A DNA stretch of 64,000 nucleotides from NCBI GenBank assembly GCA_963801185.1, contig CAWDDW010000001.1, positions 496,001 through 560,000 of the forward strand, read 5' to 3'. Each line of letters opens with the position of its first letter. The first letter of the stretch is position 1. Of the stretch, positions 35,064 through 44,875 are shown in pieces. The translations under genes were made by a program, and so were the position numbers. The stretch is from Palsa-601 sp963801185 (GTDB lineage: Bacteria > Actinomycetota > Acidimicrobiia > Acidimicrobiales > Bog-793). The notes beneath the pieces were generated by a model. The model saw only the letters and a program-made list of their open reading frames with translations, made no database searches and was not told the DNA's origin.

Positions 35064-36314
35064 AGGCTCTCGTGTTCGAGCGCCGCCTGGCGCGTTTCGC
35101 GGCATCGCGCGTGGCCTCGGCGATCGCCGGATCGGGTCACGGTGTCGGTGTAGGCCCGCTCAAGCTCCTCGAGATCGACCCACCGGAGCTCCCGGGCAAC
35201 GGATGGGTCAGGGTGCAGCCCCGCCTCGCCGGCATCTGCGGGTCCGACCTCGCCACTCTCGACGGTCGCAGCTCGCGCTACTTCGAGCACCTGGTCTCTT
35301 TCCCGTTCGTTCCCGGCCATGAGGTCGTAGGAGACGTCACCGGTGGCAGGTTCGACGGTCAGCGGGTGGTGGTCGAGCCTGTCCTCGGCTGCGAGGCACG
35401 GGGTCTTGCTCCGCCGTGCCAAGCCTGTGCGAGCGGCGACAGGGGTCGTTGCGAGCGGATCGCCTTCGGCGAGCTGGCTGCCGGGCTCCAGACCGGCTAC
35501 TGCACCGACACCGGCGGCGGCTGGTCGGGCGGCCTCGTGGCCCACGAGAGCCAGCTGCATGTCGTGCCCGAGCATCTCTCCGACGAGGCTGCCGTGATGA
35601 TCGAGCCCACGGCCTGCGCGGTACACGCCGCCTGCTCGAGCGCAGTCGTCGCGAGCGGGCAGCGGGTAGTAGTGCTCGGGGCCGGCACCCTCGGCTTGTG
35701 CACGATCGCAGCTCTCCGCGCGTACGCCCTCCCCGGGGCGCTGGTGGCGGTCGCGAAGCACCCGGACCAGCGGAACCTCGCCAGGCAGCTAGGGGCCGAC
35801 CACGTGGTCGAGCCCGACGAGGTCGTGCGGGCGGCGCGCAGGCTGACCGGCTCCTTGGCGCTCGCGAGCGACGCCGGCAGTGTCCAGCGGGTGACCGGAG
35901 GCGTGGACGCCGTGTTCGACTGCGTCGGCAGCGCCGAGTCCCTCGAGCAGCCGACTTTCGATCGTCCGCCCGGGAGGTGAGATCGTGCTCGTCGGCATGC
36001 CGGGCCCGATAAGGGTCGACCTCGCTCCGCTGTGGCAGCGGGAGGTGCGGCTGCGGGGCGCGTACGCGTACGGCACCGAGCAGACTCCCGCCGGTCCGCG
36101 ACGGACCTTCGACCTCGCGGCCGACCTCGTTCACGACCGCGGCCTCGAACGCCTCGTCTCGGCGCGCTATCCCCTCGAGCGCTACGAGGAGGCGATCGCC
36201 CACGCCGCTCGAGCCGGCGCACGAGGTGCGGTGAAGATCGTGTTCGACATGAGGCGGCGGCCACGTCCCGGACGCCAGCCGAGCGCCGAAGCAACCGACA
36301 AGGAGACACCGTGA
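35060..36314 (+). CDS. Zinc-dependent alcohol dehydrogenase (apparent frameshift)
   Basis: An MDR-family dehydrogenase of about 418 aa, broken by an extra base near 35957 (a ttt run) that shifts SAESLEQ away from VRPGGEIVLVGMPG-type continuation; both sides are conserved. Catalytic zinc ligands appear in AGICGSDLATL and FVPGHEVVGDV with a Glu/Cys site near the middle; structural-zinc cysteines in CQACASGDRGRC are fewer than usual. The Rossmann loop is VVVLGAGTLGLCTIAAL. ATG start overlaps the reductase stop (ATGA-like), so the two are translationally coupled; it may interconvert the aldehyde or alcohol made by its neighbour. The HAD-reductase and LarA-like partners suggest a lipid or hydroxy-acid route. 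Confidence 0.85.
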
Positions 36315-37900
36315 GCCCGCGACCCGGATTCGTCCTCGAGGTCGATCGATCGACCCCGCCGACGTTGTTCTGGCACGGCGAGGGATTCCGCCAGGAGCGC
36401 CTGCCGGTCGGGAGCCGCGTCATCTACGGCCCCGAGCCGCTCCCAGCCCTCAAGGATCCCGACACCGCCATCGAAGACGCGCTCGAGCACCCGCTCGGCG
36501 ACGCCGCGCCGCTACGGAGCCTCCTCCATTCCGGCATGAAGCTGACGATCGCGTTCGACGACATATCGCTGCCGCTGCCACCGATGCAGGCACCGGACAT
36601 CCGCCAACGCGTGATCGAGGCGGTGCTCGGCCTCGCGGCGGAGGCCGGCGTCGACGACGTCGTGCTCATCGTCGCCCTCGCCCTCCATCGCCGCATGACC
36701 GACGACGAGCTCCGGCACGCTCTCGGCGAGCGGATCTTCAACGCTTTCGCACCACATGGGCTGCTAACCCAGCACGATGCGGAGGATCCCTCCAATCTGA
36801 TCCACCTCGGTCAGACCGACCAGGGCGAGGACGTGGAGCTCAACAAGCGCGCAGTCGAGTCGGATCTCCTCGTCTACGTCAACATCAACCTCGTCGCGAT
36901 GGACGGCGGCCACAAGTCGGTCGCGACAGGTCTCGCCTCGTACAAGAGCCTCCGTCACCATCACAACGTGCGAACGATGCAGAACAGCCGATCGTTCATG
37001 GACCGCCACCACTCCGAGCTGCACGCCTCGAACTGGCGCATGGGCAAGCTGATCGCGGACTCCGGCGTCAAGGTCTTCCAGATCGAGACGACCTTGAACA
37101 CGGACACGTTCCCAGAGCAGTTCCGTTTCTTGCAGAGGCGGGAGTGGGAGTGGAACCTGAGGGACCGGGCCGGCTTCCTTGCCACCTCGAAGGCATTGGA
37201 GCGGACACCCCCAGAGCTGGCGCGCCGGATCTTCCAGTCGATCCGGTCACCGCACCAGATGACCTCGGTGCAGGCGGGCGAGGTCGGGGCCGTGCACGAC
37301 CGCACGCTCGAGCACGTGCACCGCCAGCAACTCGTCCGCGTCGAGGGCCAGACCGACATCCTCACGCTCGGACTGCCGTACATCTGTCCCTACAACGTGA
37401 ACTCCATAATGAACCCGATCCTCGTGGCGTGCCTCGGGCTCGGGTACTTCTTCAACCTCTACCAGGGCCAACCGCTCGTTCGGGAGGGTGGGGTCGTGAT
37501 CATGTCCCACCCGACGCCCTGGGCCTTCAACCCCGTCCACCACCCGAGCTACATCGACTTCTTCGAGCAGGTCCTCGCCGAGACGACCGACCTGCTCGAG
37601 ATCGAGTCGAAGTACGAGGCTGCGTTCGCGACCGACCCGTGGTACATCCACCTCTACCGGACGAGCTACGCCTACCACGGTGTCCATCCCTTCTACATGT
37701 GGTACTGGTGCGCACACGCGCTCGACCACGTCGGCAAGGTCATCGTCGTGGGCGGCGATCGGGCAGCCGTGCGACGGCTCGGTTTCTCCCCGGCGAGCAC
37801 GCTGTCGGACGCCCTCGAGATGGCAGAGGACGTCGTCGGGAGGGACCCCACCATCACCCATTTGCACACTCCCCCGGTGATGATCGCGGACGTGGTCTGA
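36311..37900 (+). CDS. LarA-like (DUF2088) lactate-racemase family protein
   Basis: 529 aa from GTG 36311, five nt after AGGAG and overlapping the dehydrogenase stop by 4 nt. The N-terminal domain has LTIAFDDISLPLPPM, the position of the DxTRP motif in LarA. The region GGHKSVATGLASYKSLRHHH contains the Lys and His cluster that in LarA holds the nickel-pincer cofactor. The family racemises or epimerises 2-hydroxy acids with a nickel-pincer nucleotide made by LarBCE. No lar cofactor genes are in the window. The TRP is replaced by SLP here, so the substrate probably differs from lactate. Placement inside a lipid-type operon is unusual. Confidence 0.75.
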   Translation: MSPRPGFVLEVDRSTPPTLFWHGEGFRQERLPVGSRVIYGPEPLPALKDPDTAIEDALEHPLGDAAPLRSLLHSGMKLTIAFDDISLPLPPMQAPDIRQRVIEAVLGLAAEAGVDDVVLIVALALHRRMTDDELRHALGERIFNAFAPHGLLTQHDAEDPSNLIHLGQTDQGEDVELNKRAVESDLLVYVNINLVAMDGGHKSVATGLASYKSLRHHHNVRTMQNSRSFMDRHHSELHASNWRMGKLIADSGVKVFQIETTLNTDTFPEQFRFLQRREWEWNLRDRAGFLATSKALERTPPELARRIFQSIRSPHQMTSVQAGEVGAVHDRTLEHVHRQQLVRVEGQTDILTLGLPYICPYNVNSIMNPILVACLGLGYFFNLYQGQPLVREGGVVIMSHPTPWAFNPVHHPSYIDFFEQVLAETTDLLEIESKYEAAFATDPWYIHLYRTSYAYHGVHPFYMWYWCAHALDHVGKVIVVGGDRAAVRRLGFSPASTLSDALEMAEDVVGRDPTITHLHTPPVMIADVV

Positions 37901-38877
37901 TGCCCGGTCGGACCGGCGGCACGAGCACGAGGAACTTCCTGTGGCGCGCCCCGATGCGCCCCGCCGGCGCCGATCCGCTCCCGCTCGCGAAGAAGACCGG
38001 GGTCGAGTACGAGACCGACTGGGCTCGCCGGTACCCGGTCCGCCTCGCACGGGCGATCGTCCTCGACGACCTCACCTTGCCGATCGTGTGGGCGGTAGCC
38101 CGCCCGAAGGTGCTCGGCCGTGACCCTCTCGAGCGTATCGAGGGACCGGTCATCGTCACGTCGAACCACTCGAGCCATCTCGACACCGCCGTCCTGCTCA
38201 CCTCGCTACCGGCATCGAGGCGCCATCACACCGTTGTCGCCGCCGCCGCCGACTACTTCTTCGACCGTCACTGGAAGGCCGCAGCGTCGGCGTTCGGGCT
38301 CGGTGCGATCCCGATGGAACGGAACAAGGTCAACCGCCGCTCGGCCGACGCGGCGGCCTGCCTGATCGACGAGGGCTGGTCGCTCGTGATCTTTCCCGAG
38401 GGAGGCCGGTCTCCTCACGGCTGGGGTCAGGAGTTCAAGGGCGGAGCCGCCTATCTGGCGAAGAGATGCGCCGTGCCAGTGGTGCCCGTCTACGTCCGGG
38501 GGACTCGCGCCATCCTCCCGAAGGGCGGGCGCGGTACGAAGGTGCGCCTCCGGCCAGGCCAGACAGAGGTGCGATTCGGCGCTCCCCTGTGGCCGCGCGA
38601 CGGGGAGGACGCGCGACGCATGTCGGCTCGCATCGAGGCCGCCGTCGCCTTGCTCGCCGACGAGGCCGAGACCGATTGGTGGAGCGCTCGGCTGCGGGCC
38701 TCGCGTGGCGAGTCGCCGCCCTTCAGGGGCCCCGAGGTCTCTCCGTGGAGGCGGGCTTGGGCTCTGCCCGAGTCGGCCGACCCTGTCAGCCGCCGGGCTA
38801 CGGTGAACGGGGAGCCGGGCGTGGACGGCGCCACTGACTGGGACGACCACGACCGCGATTACGACGAGAATCGTTAG
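37900..38877 (+). CDS. PlsC-type 1-acyl-glycerol-3-phosphate acyltransferase
   Basis: 325 aa; the start ATG shares one base with the previous stop (TGATG). It carries NHSSHLDT, the H-x4-D catalytic motif, then GAIPMERN, FPEGGRSPHGWGQEFKGGAAYLA, and VPVVPVYVRGTRAILPKG, the four acyltransferase blocks in order. A charged, probably disordered tail follows. The enzyme esterifies a lysophosphatidate or similar acceptor at the inner membrane face. Fourth gene of the coupled acyl-CoA reductase/dehydrogenase/LarA-like operon, so it may build an unusual lipid from the products. Confidence 0.88.
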   Translation: MPGRTGGTSTRNFLWRAPMRPAGADPLPLAKKTGVEYETDWARRYPVRLARAIVLDDLTLPIVWAVARPKVLGRDPLERIEGPVIVTSNHSSHLDTAVLLTSLPASRRHHTVVAAAADYFFDRHWKAAASAFGLGAIPMERNKVNRRSADAAACLIDEGWSLVIFPEGGRSPHGWGQEFKGGAAYLAKRCAVPVVPVYVRGTRAILPKGGRGTKVRLRPGQTEVRFGAPLWPRDGEDARRMSARIEAAVALLADEAETDWWSARLRASRGESPPFRGPEVSPWRRAWALPESADPVSRRATVNGEPGVDGATDWDDHDRDYDENR

Positions 38878-38890
38878 CTGCGATCATCTT

Positions 38891-39643
38891 CTAGAGGCGT
38901 TCTGGCACCACGCCCCAGCTCGCCGATAGCACGTACGCATCGCCCCTCAGGCGCGAGCGTCGCCATTCGACGGGCGTCGACCCTGCGTAGGCGACGCGCT
39001 CCACCTCGAAGACGCCCTCCGCGTCCTTTAGGCCGAGCAGGTCGCGCTCGGACGGCGAGCACGTCACTGCACGGACTTGCTCGGTCGCGCCGGTTACCTG
39101 GATTCCACAGCATGCCGCCAGGGCGTCGTAGAGCGACCCCCGGCCGAGATCGGCCGCCAGCAACGAAGCCCGGGCCTCCTCGGGCAACGCGAGAGCCGAT
39201 CGGTCGAGAGCAAGGGGGCGGCTGTCAGCCGTGCGGATTCGCTCCAGCCATAGGACCGTCGAGCCCTCGGCCACCCCGAGCGCGGCGGCAGCCGCGTCGT
39301 CGGCCGGCCCTTCGCGGAAGATCAGCACCTTGCTCTCTTCCTCGAGGCCGGCGGCGACGATCTCCCGTGCGAGGCTCGGCGACCCGATGAGGACCTGGTC
39401 GAGCTGGCGCCGGATGACAAAGGTCCCGCTCCCGCGCCTCGCGTCCAGCAGACCCTCGTCCTTCAGCCTGCGGATCGCCTCGCGCACAGTCGCACGGCTC
39501 ACGTCGAACTCGGTGGTCAGCTCCATCTCGGTTGGGAAACGGCCCACGTACTCCCCGCCTCCGAGACGCCGGCGCAAGACCGCCGCCAGCTGCGCCCAGA
39601 GCGGGGTTGGGTCACGAGGGTCTAGCCGTTCGTCAGGGGCCAC
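38891..39643 (-). CDS. GntR-family regulator with UTRA domain
   Basis: 250 aa. The N-terminal winged helix includes LAAVLRRRLGGGEYVGRFPTE and FDVSRATVREAIRRLKDEGL with RRGSGTFV, the standard GntR signature. Residues about 95-250 are a UTRA ligand-binding domain (GPADDAAAAALGVAEGSTVLWLERIR and a SPSERDLLGLKDAEGVFEVERVAYA stretch), as in the HutC subgroup. It is divergent from an SDR gene 53 nt away and most likely represses it and itself, responding to a small ligand. It converges with the acyltransferase gene with 13 nt between stops. Confidence 0.88.
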   Translation of the reverse strand: MAPDERLDPRDPTPLWAQLAAVLRRRLGGGEYVGRFPTEMELTTEFDVSRATVREAIRRLKDEGLLDARRGSGTFVIRRQLDQVLIGSPSLAREIVAAGLEEESKVLIFREGPADDAAAAALGVAEGSTVLWLERIRTADSRPLALDRSALALPEEARASLLAADLGRGSLYDALAACCGIQVTGATEQVRAVTCSPSERDLLGLKDAEGVFEVERVAYAGSTPVEWRRSRLRGDAYVLSASWGVVPERL

Positions 39644-39696
39644 TACAGCAAAGTACAGCTGGAGCGAGCGACTTCGCTCGACTAGACAGATGCGCC
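39644..39696. promoter_or_regulatory. Divergent GntR/SDR control region
   Basis: This 53-nt gap contains a perfect inverted repeat cgagcg-actt-cgctcg (39665-39680) and a doubled tacag (tacagcaaagtacag). Both are suitable for a HutC-type GntR dimer. Promoters for the two genes must overlap here. Confidence 0.45.
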
Positions 39697-40464
39697 ATGA
39701 GCGACCTCTTCTCGATTGCAGGCAAGACGGCCGTGGTAACGGGCGGCTCCAGGGGGATCGGCAAGATGATCGCCGCCGGCTTCGTCGACGCGGGGGCGAG
39801 GGTCTACATCTCTTCCCGCAAGAAAGACGTCTGCGACGCGGTGGCTTCCGAGCTGTCAGCGCGCGGGACCTGCGTCGCCATCCCTGCCGACCTGTCCGCC
39901 GAGGAGGAGTGCCAAAGGCTCGCCTTTGAGATCGCCGAGCGTGAAGAGCGGCTCGACATCCTCGTGAACAATGCCGGGGCGACCTGGGGCGTGCCGCTCG
40001 AGGAGCACGACGAGGCCTCGTTCGAGCGCGTCCTCGCTTTGAACGTGAAGGCCGTCTTCCACCTAACGAAGTTTCTCACGCCCTTGCTGCAGGCGACCGG
40101 GACTGCCGAGGAGCCGGCGAGGATCATCAACATCGGCTCGATCGACGCCCTCCACGTGCCGACTATGGAGACCTACTCCTACTCCGCCTCGAAGGCGGCC
40201 GTTCACCAGCTGACCCGCCATCTGGCGAAGAGACTCGCGCCGAAGGTGACGGTGAACGCCATAGCGCCCGGGCCATTCGAGTCGAAGATGATGGCGGCGA
40301 CGCTTGCCGCTTTCGGCGAGCAGATCGCCGCCAGCGCCCCGCTCAGGCGCATCGGCCGTCCCGACGACATGGCCGGCACGGCGATCTTCCTATCGTCGCG
40401 CGCCGGCTCGTACCTCACCGGAGCCGTCATCCCGGTGGACGGCGGCATCTCGACGCTCCACTAG
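39697..40464 (+). CDS. SDR-family oxidoreductase
   Basis: 255 aa, classical short-chain dehydrogenase. The start ATG 39697 is chosen because the protein begins at the usual distance from the cofactor loop; the open frame upstream is non-coding. TGGSRGIGKMIA binds the dinucleotide, NNAG is present in VNNAGATWG, the catalytic Ser is in NIGSIDAL, and Y-x3-K is in YSASKAAVHQL. APGPFESKM follows and the C-terminus is VIPVDGGISTL, typical of the FabG-like group. An Arg/Ser after the first strand (SSRKK) suggests NADP preference. Probably controlled by the divergent GntR. Substrate unknown. Confidence 0.9.
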   Translation: MSDLFSIAGKTAVVTGGSRGIGKMIAAGFVDAGARVYISSRKKDVCDAVASELSARGTCVAIPADLSAEEECQRLAFEIAEREERLDILVNNAGATWGVPLEEHDEASFERVLALNVKAVFHLTKFLTPLLQATGTAEEPARIINIGSIDALHVPTMETYSYSASKAAVHQLTRHLAKRLAPKVTVNAIAPGPFESKMMAATLAAFGEQIAASAPLRRIGRPDDMAGTAIFLSSRAGSYLTGAVIPVDGGISTLH

Positions 40465-40510
40465 ACCGGAGAGCAAGTGCACTCGCGGCGGCCTCGCTAG
40501 CGTCACTGGC

Positions 40511-41371
40511 GTGCCCGAGCTCCCCGAGGTCGAGATCCTCTGCCGGCGCCTCGACGAGCACACCCGGGGCAAACTCGTCGAGCGTCTCGAGCTGGCTTCG
40601 ATCTCCGCCCTCAAGACATTCGACCCTCCTCTTCGTTCACTCGAAGGACGCTTTGTGAAAGGGGTGGAGCGGCGCGGCAAGTACGTGTGCACCGAGATCG
40701 ACGGGGACTTCGTCGTCCTCAACCTGGCCCGCAGTGGCTGGGTGAAGTGGCGGGACAAGATGACGGCGACGGTCCCGAGACCGGGGCGCGGCCCACTCGC
40801 ACTTCGTGCGAGGTTCGAAGGCGGTTGCGGCTTCGATGTCACCGAGATGGCGACGGAAAAGCGCCTGGCCATCTGGGTCGTGCACTCTCTCGAGCACATC
40901 GACGGCATCGCCACTCTCGGGCCCGAGCCGTTGTCGGGCACCTTCACCCGCGAGCGGTTGGCGGCCCTCTTGGCCGGTCAGAAGGGAGACTTGAAGCACG
41001 CACTGTCGCGCCAGTCGCTCATCGCCGGCGTGGGGAACGCTTACTCCGACGAAGCACTTCATGCCGCCAGGCTGTCGCCCTTCAAGTCGGCGGCGAAGCT
41101 CTCGGGCGATGAGCTCGACAGGCTCTATGCCGGCCTCATCACCGTCTTGTCCGAGGCGATCGCGAGAGCGGCGGACCTCGACATGGACGAGCTCAAAGAC
41201 GGCAAGCGCACCGGCATGCGCGTGCACGGCCGGACGGGCCAGGCGTGCGAAGTCTGTGGCGATACGGTGCGCGAGGTCGCCTTCTCGACGCGCTCGCTCC
41301 AGTACTGCCCGACCTGTCAGACAGGCGGCAAGCCGCTCGCCGACCGCCGCCTGTCGCGCCTGCTCAAGTAG
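40511..41371 (+). CDS. mutM: Formamidopyrimidine-DNA glycosylase family (Fpg/Nei)
   Basis: 286 aa from GTG 40511 (V/M-PELPEVE): processing of the initiator exposes Pro2, the catalytic nucleophile of the family; the frame upstream is non-coding. Further conserved blocks are FVKGVERRGKYV with the catalytic Lys, then LIAGVGNAYSDEALHAARLSP, and a C-terminal zinc finger CEVC...YCPTC. It excises oxidised purines and cleaves the abasic site in DNA. Lack of the exact MutM lesion-recognition loop leaves open that it is a Nei/Fpg-like paralogue; the symbol is therefore tentative. Confidence 0.85.
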   Translation: MPELPEVEILCRRLDEHTRGKLVERLELASISALKTFDPPLRSLEGRFVKGVERRGKYVCTEIDGDFVVLNLARSGWVKWRDKMTATVPRPGRGPLALRARFEGGCGFDVTEMATEKRLAIWVVHSLEHIDGIATLGPEPLSGTFTRERLAALLAGQKGDLKHALSRQSLIAGVGNAYSDEALHAARLSPFKSAAKLSGDELDRLYAGLITVLSEAIARAADLDMDELKDGKRTGMRVHGRTGQACEVCGDTVREVAFSTRSLQYCPTCQTGGKPLADRRLSRLLK

Positions 41372-41424
41372 GGCCGTCGCGCTGCAGAGATCTGTCCCAG
41401 CCGTGTCGACAGTACGATTCGGCG

Positions 41425-42174
41425 ATGAACACGCGGTGCGGCGAGTGCGGCTATGCAAGAGAGGACTACAGGAGCGCGAGCGATCAGCAGTGGCTGAGAT
41501 CGTCTATCGGGCAGCGGGTGAAGCTGATGTTCGAGGACCTCGGAGACGTGGAGGCGATCCCCGGCTTCGGGAGCGCCGACTCCCTACACGCGAAGCTCAC
41601 ACGCCTCGCTGAGGACGACGACCTGCACCCGGCGGTCCATTTCACCCAGGCAGCCGCGCGGGTGTCGGCGACGATGGCCCCGAGACCATTGGCAGGCTCG
41701 ACCGGCCGTTTGATCCACGTCAACGTGTCACGGGGAGGAGTGCCCAAACTGCCGGCGGGAGAGTCGGGGGTGTCGTGGCGCGGCGTGGTGGGCGACAAGC
41801 AGGAGGAGCGCAAGCATCACGGGCACGCGTGGCAGGCGTTGTGCATCTGGTCGCTCGAGGTCATCCACTCCTTGCAGCTCGAGGGGCATCCGATCGACAG
41901 CGGCAGCACGGGAGAGAACCTCACGATCCGCGGCATCGACTGGAAGCGTGCGCGCACGGGCGTCCTCATGGAGATCGGCGACGTCGTCTGCGAGCTCACC
42001 TCTCCGGCCGTGCCCTGTGCCAAGCAGGCGCGTTGGTTCGCCGACGGGAAATTCACGCGCATCAGCCACGCCCACCATCCGGGGCGGGCCAGATGGTATG
42101 CGTCCGTGCTCCGACCCGGGACCGTTCGCCCTGGTGACGAAGTACGCGTGGTCATTCCCGTGGCCGCCGTCTGA
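41425..42174 (+). CDS. MOSC-domain protein with DinB-like N-terminal region
   Basis: 249 aa from ATG 41425. The first 90 residues start with CGECGY and continue as a helical stretch ending HPAVHFTQAAARVS, which looks like a shortened DinB/DUF664-type helix bundle. From about residue 95 to the end is a MOSC domain: GRLIHVNVSRGGVPKLP, GVVGDKQEERKHHG, LQLEGHPIDSGSTGENLTI and the key cysteine in ELTSPAVPCAKQARWF, which in MOSC proteins binds sulfurated molybdenum cofactor or sulfur. Possible role in sulfur transfer or detoxification reactions such as N-hydroxylated base reduction; the partner is not in the window. Confidence 0.8.
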   Translation: MNTRCGECGYAREDYRSASDQQWLRSSIGQRVKLMFEDLGDVEAIPGFGSADSLHAKLTRLAEDDDLHPAVHFTQAAARVSATMAPRPLAGSTGRLIHVNVSRGGVPKLPAGESGVSWRGVVGDKQEERKHHGHAWQALCIWSLEVIHSLQLEGHPIDSGSTGENLTIRGIDWKRARTGVLMEIGDVVCELTSPAVPCAKQARWFADGKFTRISHAHHPGRARWYASVLRPGTVRPGDEVRVVIPVAAV

Positions 42175-42186
42175 GGGCCTTCGCGA

Positions 42187-44869
42187 TCAGCCTCTCGGCC
42201 GGTCCACGCGGATACGGCCGACTTGGCGGATCAAGCAGACCGGAGTCTGCTCAGTGCCTTGGCCGAGCGGGTTGTCCCCGAACAGCCAGGCAACCAGCTT
42301 GCGGTCGACGCCGCGGCTGGCGCCGAGAACACTCACCCCCCGGTCGTTCGCGTCCACGATCGCTACGCCCACCGGGCCGCCCGCTTCGTCGGCGAGGCGC
42401 TTCGCGAGCCGCTCGCTCACCCCGTCGGGGTCCTCGGGCGGGAGCTTGGCATGCGTGTCCGACGGTGGCAGCGTGCCGACAGTCGGCCCGTCGATGGCAG
42501 CGACACGGCCGCCGGCGATCCGATAGAAGTCGCCGCGCCGCCCGACGATACGCCCGAGGGCCCCTCCCACCGCTGCTGCGAGGATCCGGCGGCGCCCTGC
42601 CTCGTCGATCGCGAGCTGCATCGTCTCGGGGATGCCGAGCCCGATCCCGGCCGGCGAACGAGAGACGAACGAGCTGAGGCCGCGCGCGAGCAACCCCGCC
42701 CGTATCTCCGAGACCGGGAACGAGCGCCCTTGGGCGACGGCGACGGCCTTCTCCGAGATCGCGACGATGTCGCCTTGCTGGAGCCCGAGGCGGCCTCCGC
42801 CGACCGAGACGACAGAGTCCTCGACGATGCGATCGAGGTCGTCTCCGGGCCCGATCTTCGGGGTGCGGACCGGCGCTCGCCCGTAGACCTGGCGCCCGTC
42901 CGGTCCACAGCAGAAGACGTGACGCCCAGTGTTGGCCTGCACCCTCGTCCACGAGGGCGCCTCACCGCCGCAAAGCGCAGCGGCTTCCGCGTCGCCGGCG
43001 GCTTGCAGAGAGCGTCGCGGCCGGCTCCCGTCGGGCGAGAGCGGCACAGGACCGTGGAAGACCCGGAGCCAGGCTTCGGCGTTCAGCACCCGCCAGAAGA
43101 ACGGAGACTCCTCGAGGTCGCCCTCGCACGCCGCCCGGAAGGCCCGGGCGATGGAGGGCCCGTCCCAGTAGGACCTGGAGCAGAACGACGGCGAGCGCAG
43201 GATGCCCTGCACCACCGCCCGCTCCTTTCGGAGCCAGCGCATCTCGGGCGTGGTGAAGCCGATCTTCTTCCGGCGGAGCCGCACCTTGTCCGGGAGCACC
43301 CCCCGCATCGACTCGCGGAAGATCCACCTGCTCCAACCGTCGCGGATGATGGCGTCCTCGGGAAGGCCGAGCACGAGCTCGACGAGCTCTTGGTCGAGAA
43401 ACGGCGGCCTCGACTCGATCGACCATGCCATCGAGTTGCGGTCCTCGTAGCGAAGAAGCGACGGCAGGGAGTACTCCGTCAGGTCCTGGGCGAGCCGCTC
43501 TTTCAACTTGTCCTGGGCACGGTGGTCGGCCGCGCGGGCCGCCTCGGACCGACTGGGATCACCGAGCAGCGGGCGGCAGTACAGGGCGGGGTCCACGGTG
43601 CGCCGGCGGTCGGCCAGCCGGCTGCGGACTATCGGAGCGAGCACGTCTCTTGCAGCTCTCGCCTCGCGGGCGAGGAGCTCGAGCTTCCTCTCGCCGGCCA
43701 GCTGGCGTAGGTAGACGTACTGGTAGGGCACGTAACCCGCGAGCAGCTCGTCGCCACCCTGGCCGTCCAAGAGCACCTTCGCCTTGCCTTGAGCGAGCTG
43801 CATCACCCTGTACTGGGCGTACGGGCCGGAGGACACCATCGGCTCGTCCTGGTGCCATACCACGAGGGGAAGGTCCTCGAAGAGCTCGCCCGACTGGGGC
43901 CTGACGAAATCGCTGGCGGCACCGGACGCCTCGAGCACGGGTCGGATGTACTCCTGCTCGTCGATCGGGTCGCCGTCGAAAACGGCCGAGAAGGTCCGCA
44001 GCTGCTCGCCCATCGACCACGAGTCCGGCGCGTGCTCAGCGAGTAGCTTGCTCATAACGCACACGATGGAGGAGGAGTCGAGCCCGCCGGACAGGCAGGT
44101 CCCGACGGTGACGTCGGCTACCAGCCGTCGCTGGATCGCCTTCTCGAACATCCGACCGAAGCGGTCGGGGTCAGCAGGCTCGCCACGCGACAGCCGGGGC
44201 TCCCAGTAGCGGTGCTGGCGGCGCGCGTATCGTTCGGTGGGCTCGAGCGAGACCGTGACGACGGTCGCCGGCGCCACTTGGCGGATCCCCCCGAAGAACG
44301 TCCGCTCGTCATGATCGTGCAAGCCGAGGAGGAGGTAGCTTGCAAGCCTCTCCTCGTCCACCTCTGGCACCAGGTCACGAGCGGCGAGCAATGCCTTCAC
44401 CTCAGAAGCGAAGAGGAAGCGCCCACCGGCCTCGGCGAAGTACAGGGGCTTGATGCCCAAGTGGTCCCGCGCGAGGACTAGCTCCACGCGCACGCTCGTC
44501 CAAGATCGCGAAGGCCCACATCCCGTTGAACCGTTCGACACAGGCCGCGCCCCACTCCTCGTACGCGACGAGGACGACCTCGGCGTCGCAGCGGGTGTGG
44601 AAGCGGTGCCCGGCAGCCTCAAGCTCGGCCCGCAGCTCCCGGAAGTTGTAGACCTCGCCGTTGTAGACGAGGTGCCGATCTCCCGACACGTTCGAGAGAG
44701 GCTGGTGGCCGAGATCGGGGTCGATGATCGACAGCCGCCTGTGACCGAGGCTCGCCGCGTCGGTCTCGTACATCCCTTCGTCGTCAGGCCCGCGATGGAT
44801 GAGCCGCTCGGACATCGAGACCAGCAGCTCGTGATCCCGGGGACCGATGAAACCGGAGATGCCGCACAT
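42187..44869 (-). CDS. asnB: AsnB-type amidotransferase fused to F420-ligase-like domain (apparent frameshift)
   Basis: The start ATG 44869 exposes Cys2 (MCGISGFIG) of the class II glutamine amidotransferase domain. A one-base indel near 44490 shifts the frame between ILDERA and VELVLARDHLGIKPLYF, after which the chain continues: AsnB synthetase domain with CLSGGLDSSSIVCVM (ATP pyrophosphatase loop) and LDGQGGDELLAGYV. From about residue 640 an F420-0:gamma-glutamyl-ligase-like (CofE) domain follows (GRAPVRTPKIGPGDDL, VAISEKAVAVAQG and a late DANDRGV). Total about 894 aa. An AsnB fused to a CofE-like domain suggests two amide-forming steps on one scaffold. It follows the HAD-acyltransferase gene after 6 nt, as an operon. 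Confidence 0.8.
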
Positions 44870-44875
44870 GAGCGA

